The notes under the pieces were generated by a model that was given only the letters and a program-made list of their open reading frames with translations, did no database searches and was not told where the DNA came from. The translations under genes were made by a program, and so were the position numbers. 64,000 nt of DNA from assembly GCF_026212465.1 (NCBI RefSeq), contig NC_080059.1, forward strand, positions 15,433,299 through 15,497,298, given 5' to 3'. This document shows positions 60,908 through 64,000 of this stretch, piece by piece. Numbering within the stretch: the first letter of the stretch is position 1; every line of letters starts with the position of its first letter. Source of the stretch: Amaranthus tricolor (lineage: Eukaryota; Streptophyta; Magnoliopsida; Caryophyllales; Amaranthaceae).

Positions 60908-61181
60908 TGTTAAGGAACCAACTCCACCAAAAGCTTAAGCTGATGGTTGAGTTGGTTCCTTAAAATGGTATCAAAGCCTACGTGACAAGAGGTCACGGGT
61001 TCGAATCGCAACCACCCCTCATTTAAAGTGGAATATTTAGCACCATGTATGAGGAGGGCATATGCTGCATCCACACTTCTAGCCTAAAGGGGTCTCGTGT
61101 GAGGGGGCGTGTTAGAGTTTATATCATATCTTGGAGCCTCAACCATCAGCGTAAGATTTTGGTTGAGGTTGTTCCTTAACA
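60908..61181 (+). mobile_element. TRIM-like mini retrotransposon
   Basis: The 3' LTR is 61110-61181 (TGTTAGAG...CCTTAACA, 72 bp), preceded by the purine tract GTGTGAGGGGGCG. The 5' LTR is 60908-60965 (TGTTAAGG...TTCCTTAAAA), followed at once by the primer site TGGTATCAAAGCC (60966-60978). Flanks CTGTT and TTGTT agree at 4 of 5. The interior is about 130 bp and non-coding, with a B-box-like GGTCACGGGTTCGAATC. The 5' LTR has become a fold-back: its two halves are inverted copies (TTAAGGAACCAACTC). Confidence 0.7.
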
Positions 61182-61440
61182 TTGTTTTTCCACTAAGAGT
61201 GTTCTGTATAAGATTTATGATGCCGGTGATCCGATTTTGCCTCGTTATATTTCTAAGTTCACATGGAAATCTAAGACTATATGGTGTTTAAGGTATATGC
61301 ATAATCAGGTTAAGTTTGAGGGTAAGGTTAAGTTTGAGAGTATGTGGGCTCGTGATCTGTGGTATGGTCATCGATGTGGTAGTAATGAGGTTTTGAATAT
61401 TATGCAGGAGTTAGTTTTTCAGAATAGGCGTTGTTTGTTT
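61182..61440 (+). other. Coding-like segment of unknown origin
   Basis: An open frame (LPRYISKFTWKSKTIW, then KFESMWARDLWYGH) has a more even composition than its neighbours and may continue the segment before the TRIM element. I do not recognise the family. It could be a transposon fragment. Confidence 0.3.
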
Positions 61441-62336
61441 TGATGGGGTGGTGTGCTGGTGCTTGGTTTTGTTTTCTTTATCTTGACGTCCTGTTGATGT
61501 GTTGTTTTGTCGAAGGGGTAGTAGGGTGGGGGTTTTTGGTTGGGGGCTTGGTGTTGTTTTGTTTGTCGTGGTGTGGCTTTACGCAGTTTTACGTCTTGCT
61601 TATCTGTATGCCACTTTTTAGAATCCTGTGTTTCTGTTTGATGTTATGTTTGGTTGGTTGGTATTAGGTGGGGGTTTGAGTTGTGTTTGGTTTAAGTTGT
61701 TTTGTGGTTGCAGGGTGAGAAATGATGTAGTTGCTGATTGGTGTTGTTGGGTTTTGTATGTCTGTGGGGTTGGGGGTTTTTGGTTTGTTTGGTCTTCTTG
61801 GCTGTTGTTTGGTTTGGGTGGTATGTTTGGGTTGATTTGCTTGGTTTGCTTTGCTAGGTTGTGTGGCTGTCGTTGGTTGGTTTTTCTAGTCTTTGTTTTA
61901 CAGTTGTTGCTGGTTGAGGTGCTACTTTCTACTAGTAGCTGCTGTTGGGTTGGTCAGTCTTAGGGTCTGCTGTAGCTGTTGATGCAGTTGGTGGTGTTTT
62001 GTTGGTGTAGTTCTATGGGTTGGTGTTTGATATGTTGTTTGCTGCTAGGTATGCCGCTTAGGGAGTCAGTGGTTGGTGTTTTGATGGTTTTCTTTCTGTT
62101 TAGGGTGTGTTGTTTGTGGCCATGGATACTGATGGGGGTTTGTTACATGCCTTTGCTGGATGTTGTGTGTCGTTGTGTGTTCGTTTTGCGTTCTGATTGC
62201 TTGCTACTGTTTCTTGCTTGATTACTGCTTGTTAGTCTGGTTGCTATACTGTGATGGTATGATGGTTAATTTGTTACGGTTAGGTTGCTACTGGTTCTGG
62301 TTGCTGTGTCTGTTGGTGGGTTTCAGTTGGGCTGCT
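61441..62336. other. Strongly G/T-skewed block
   Basis: About 900 bases in which the plus strand is overwhelmingly T and G, with few A and C. Open frames on the plus strand are long only because of the bias (Leu, Val, Trp, Cys) and match nothing. It ends sharply at the LTR that starts at 62337. Confidence 0.7.
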
Positions 62337-62942
62337 TGTCACGTGTCGACTCTTTCCCTAGTCTCACGTGTGCCACTTGCTTACACTTCCGTCGTAAGAC
62401 AAGTCAAGCAAACCCCAAAGGTGTAAAGCTAAACGATGTAGTTGGTGTGTTTGTGTGGATTTGGCTAAGACTTTGAGAAGATATGAAGTAAGTAGGAACA
62501 CAAGAGTTGGGAAATGTAAGTGAGGTTTTTGTATTGCACAAGGAAAGCTTTACAAGTGATCTCTCAATTGTTAGGTACAAATGAATGCCTTAGGGTATTT
62601 ATAGGCAACACCCCTTACTACTTGTCCTAATTCTAGAACATTCTAACCTCCTCAAGTGGAGGGATCTAGATTACATCTCTCTAGAGAATTCTACACAATT
62701 ACAAGTGTTGAGATACTCTAAAGTATGTACAAGAGTTGCCTAGAGAATTCTAGACATTAGATATTTACAAAGCTCCTTCAAGAGTTCTCCGGAACCTTCT
62801 AGAGGGGGTTGTTCTAGACCCACATGCTCCTTAAGCCTCTTGATGATTCCGAAAGTTTCTATAATCTTCTTTTGATGTAAGACACCCGAATACCAAGTTC
62901 CGTGCCTCTACCATGTGTGGGGACTACGAGCCATGCGTGACA
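62337..62942 (-). repeat. 3' LTR of minus-strand chromovirus
   Basis: 606 bp bounded by TGTCACG and CGTGACA, a perfect 7-bp inverted repeat. On the minus strand it follows a GTGAGGGAGCA purine tract just after the pol gene. A TATAAATA box reads on the minus strand near 62596. The outer flank is GCTGCT; the other end is outside the window. Confidence 0.85.
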
Positions 62943-62959
62943 TGCTCCCTCACAAAAGT

Positions 62960-63180
62960 CCTTGACGACCCCGTCAAGGCCGAGATTCAAATGCCTCGAT
63001 CTTGTCCCGGAATTGCCACAAGTCGTCCTCTTTTTCCCACGTTGCTTCGCTATCCGGGAGTCCCTTCCAACGGATTAGATATTCATTATAACTTGGCACA
63101 CCCCTTCATCGGATGAGCCGTTTAGCCTCGATTTCCTCTATGTCCCGATCAAATGACGTCACAACTGCCGTCGACGCACG
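62960..63180 (-). pseudogene. Chromodomain of chromovirus pol
   Basis: Minus strand: SFDRDIEEIEAKRLIR, a stop, then YNEYLIRWKGLPDSEATWEK and FRDKIEAFESRP before the stop near 62970. This is a canonical chromodomain, with the aromatic residues Y and W of the methyl-lysine cage (YLIRWKG, ATWE). It directs integration into heterochromatin. Two in-frame stops separate it from integrase. Confidence 0.88.
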
Positions 63181-64000
63181 TTATGACACGCCCCTTGTTG
63201 GATCCTCGTTATCTCCATGATAGGGCTGGAGCATGCTCACATGGAACACCGGATGAATCTTGAGCTTCGATGGTAACTCAACTTGATACGATACCTTTCC
63301 GACTTTACGTAGTATCGGGAACGGTCCCTCATATTTGCGCACAAGCCCCTTGTGTACTGATTGGAACACCTTGAATTGTTGTGGTAGCAACTTGACCATG
63401 ACTTAGTCCCCTACTTGGAACTCAACCGGCCTCCTATGCTTGTCCGCCCATTTCTTCATTTTCTTGGCCGCTTTATCCAAGTATGCCTTGGTAATGTCTA
63501 GTTGCTCATGCCACCCCTTGGCAAGTCGATATGCAGCGGGGCTACTTCCCGTATAGCCTGACGCAATCGCTTCTGGTGTCAAAGGATGTTGCCCCATGAC
63601 TTTTTCGAAAGGACTTTGTTGCGTCGACTCAGACCGCTGCAAGTTGTAAGAGAATTGGGCTATATCCATCAACCTTGCCCAATCTCGTTGGTTGGCACTC
63701 ACAAAGTGCCTCAAGTATAGCTCCAACAAGGCATTCACCCTCTCCGTTTGCCCATCGGTTTGGGGATGAAAGCTTGTAGAGAAATGGAGACCTAACCCCA
63801 TCAACTTGAATAGCTCCGTCCAAAATTTTGCGGTGAGTCGTGGGTCGCGGTCACTGACAATGCTCCGAGGAAGTCCCCAATACTTGACAACATGTTTAAA
63901 GAATAGCTTGGCGGCTGGCTCGGCCGTGCAATCCCGTAGCACCGATATGAATGTCCCATATTTGGAAAAGCGATCGACCACCATCATGATAGAGCCACAC
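63181..64000 (-). pseudogene. Chromovirus integrase (continues past window)
   Basis: Frame 63987-63403 reads MMVVDRFSKYGTFI with the first Asp, SIVSDRDPRLTAKFW with the second, and FHPQTDGQTERVNALLE with the Glu, so the DDE triad is intact. It continues RDWARLMDIAQFSYN, WADKHRRPVEFQVGD, then a single TAG at about 63400. The next frame, without a shift, gives MVKLLPQQFKVFQ, GLVRKYEGPFPILRKVGKVS and HPVFHVSMLQPY (GPY/F domain). Upstream RT and gag lie beyond 64000. This is a well-preserved, fairly young copy. Confidence 0.92.

Noticed and set aside
61431..62476. Run of overlapping Cys/Val/Leu/Trp-rich frames that look like membrane proteins
   Set aside because: The composition follows from extreme G+T bias; frames overlap each other and none has a known motif or conserved start.

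Overview
This window is plant nuclear DNA: very AT-rich, with long LTR retrotransposons primed by initiator-Met-type sites, MULE elements carrying plant-only domains, and one intact germin-like gene. Tat, Tekay-type chromovirus and copia families are general to flowering plants, so I name no species. Almost everything is transposon sequence in several nested layers, and most transposon genes are broken.

Layout. (1) 1-6160: partial long LTR, primer site and broken gag of a plus-strand chromovirus, split by a 1.4-kb LTR-like insertion, then a copia RT fragment. (2) 6162-11991: a MITE-like fold-back, then a copia element (LTR end, gag, protease, integrase, start of RT) split by a 2.6-kb solo LTR with a perfect 5-bp target duplication. 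(3) 11992-18116: a second LTR related to the first, the end of a chromovirus pol gene, three spaced polypurine-like motifs and a 2-kb LTR. (4) 18117-21424: minus-strand Tat-type gypsy element cut within RT, whose 5' LTR lies just after the start codon of a second germin-like gene copy. (5) 21425-22979: the upstream region of that copy. (6) 22980-26699: a 3.7-kb MULE-like element with TIRs of about 115 bp, an 8-bp target duplication, a broken plant-mobile-domain gene and an opposing N-terminal transposase remnant. (7) 26700-33225: AT-rich DNA with a hAT-type element, a (TA)n array and the intact germin-like gene (minus strand). (8) 33226-43610: a complete but decayed Tat/gypsy element with paired LTRs, a second RNase H and an antisense gene. 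(9) 43822-60758: a minus-strand copia element blown apart by a pol-less gypsy element (46487-49849) and a 9.6-kb MULE (50553-60124) with a 9-bp target duplication, carrying a ULP1-type peptidase gene and a convergent transposase gene. (10) 60759-64000: a TRIM-like element, a strongly G/T-skewed block, and the 3' LTR, chromodomain and integrase of a minus-strand chromovirus that runs off the window.

The only gene likely to serve the host is the germin-like protein at 31118-31747. Its upstream kilobase is repeated at 21425-22890 in the same orientation, showing a tandem gene duplication about 10 kb apart; one copy lost its body to a retrotransposon and the spacer received several transposons.

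The most unusual material is in the two MULEs. Each pairs a host-like domain gene with a convergent transposase. Each also fills introns and leaders with simple or degenerate repeats lying in the same sense orientation relative to whichever gene contains them. The smaller one has paired subterminal palindromes. All boundaries, splice sites and identities here were read by eye; no database search was run.
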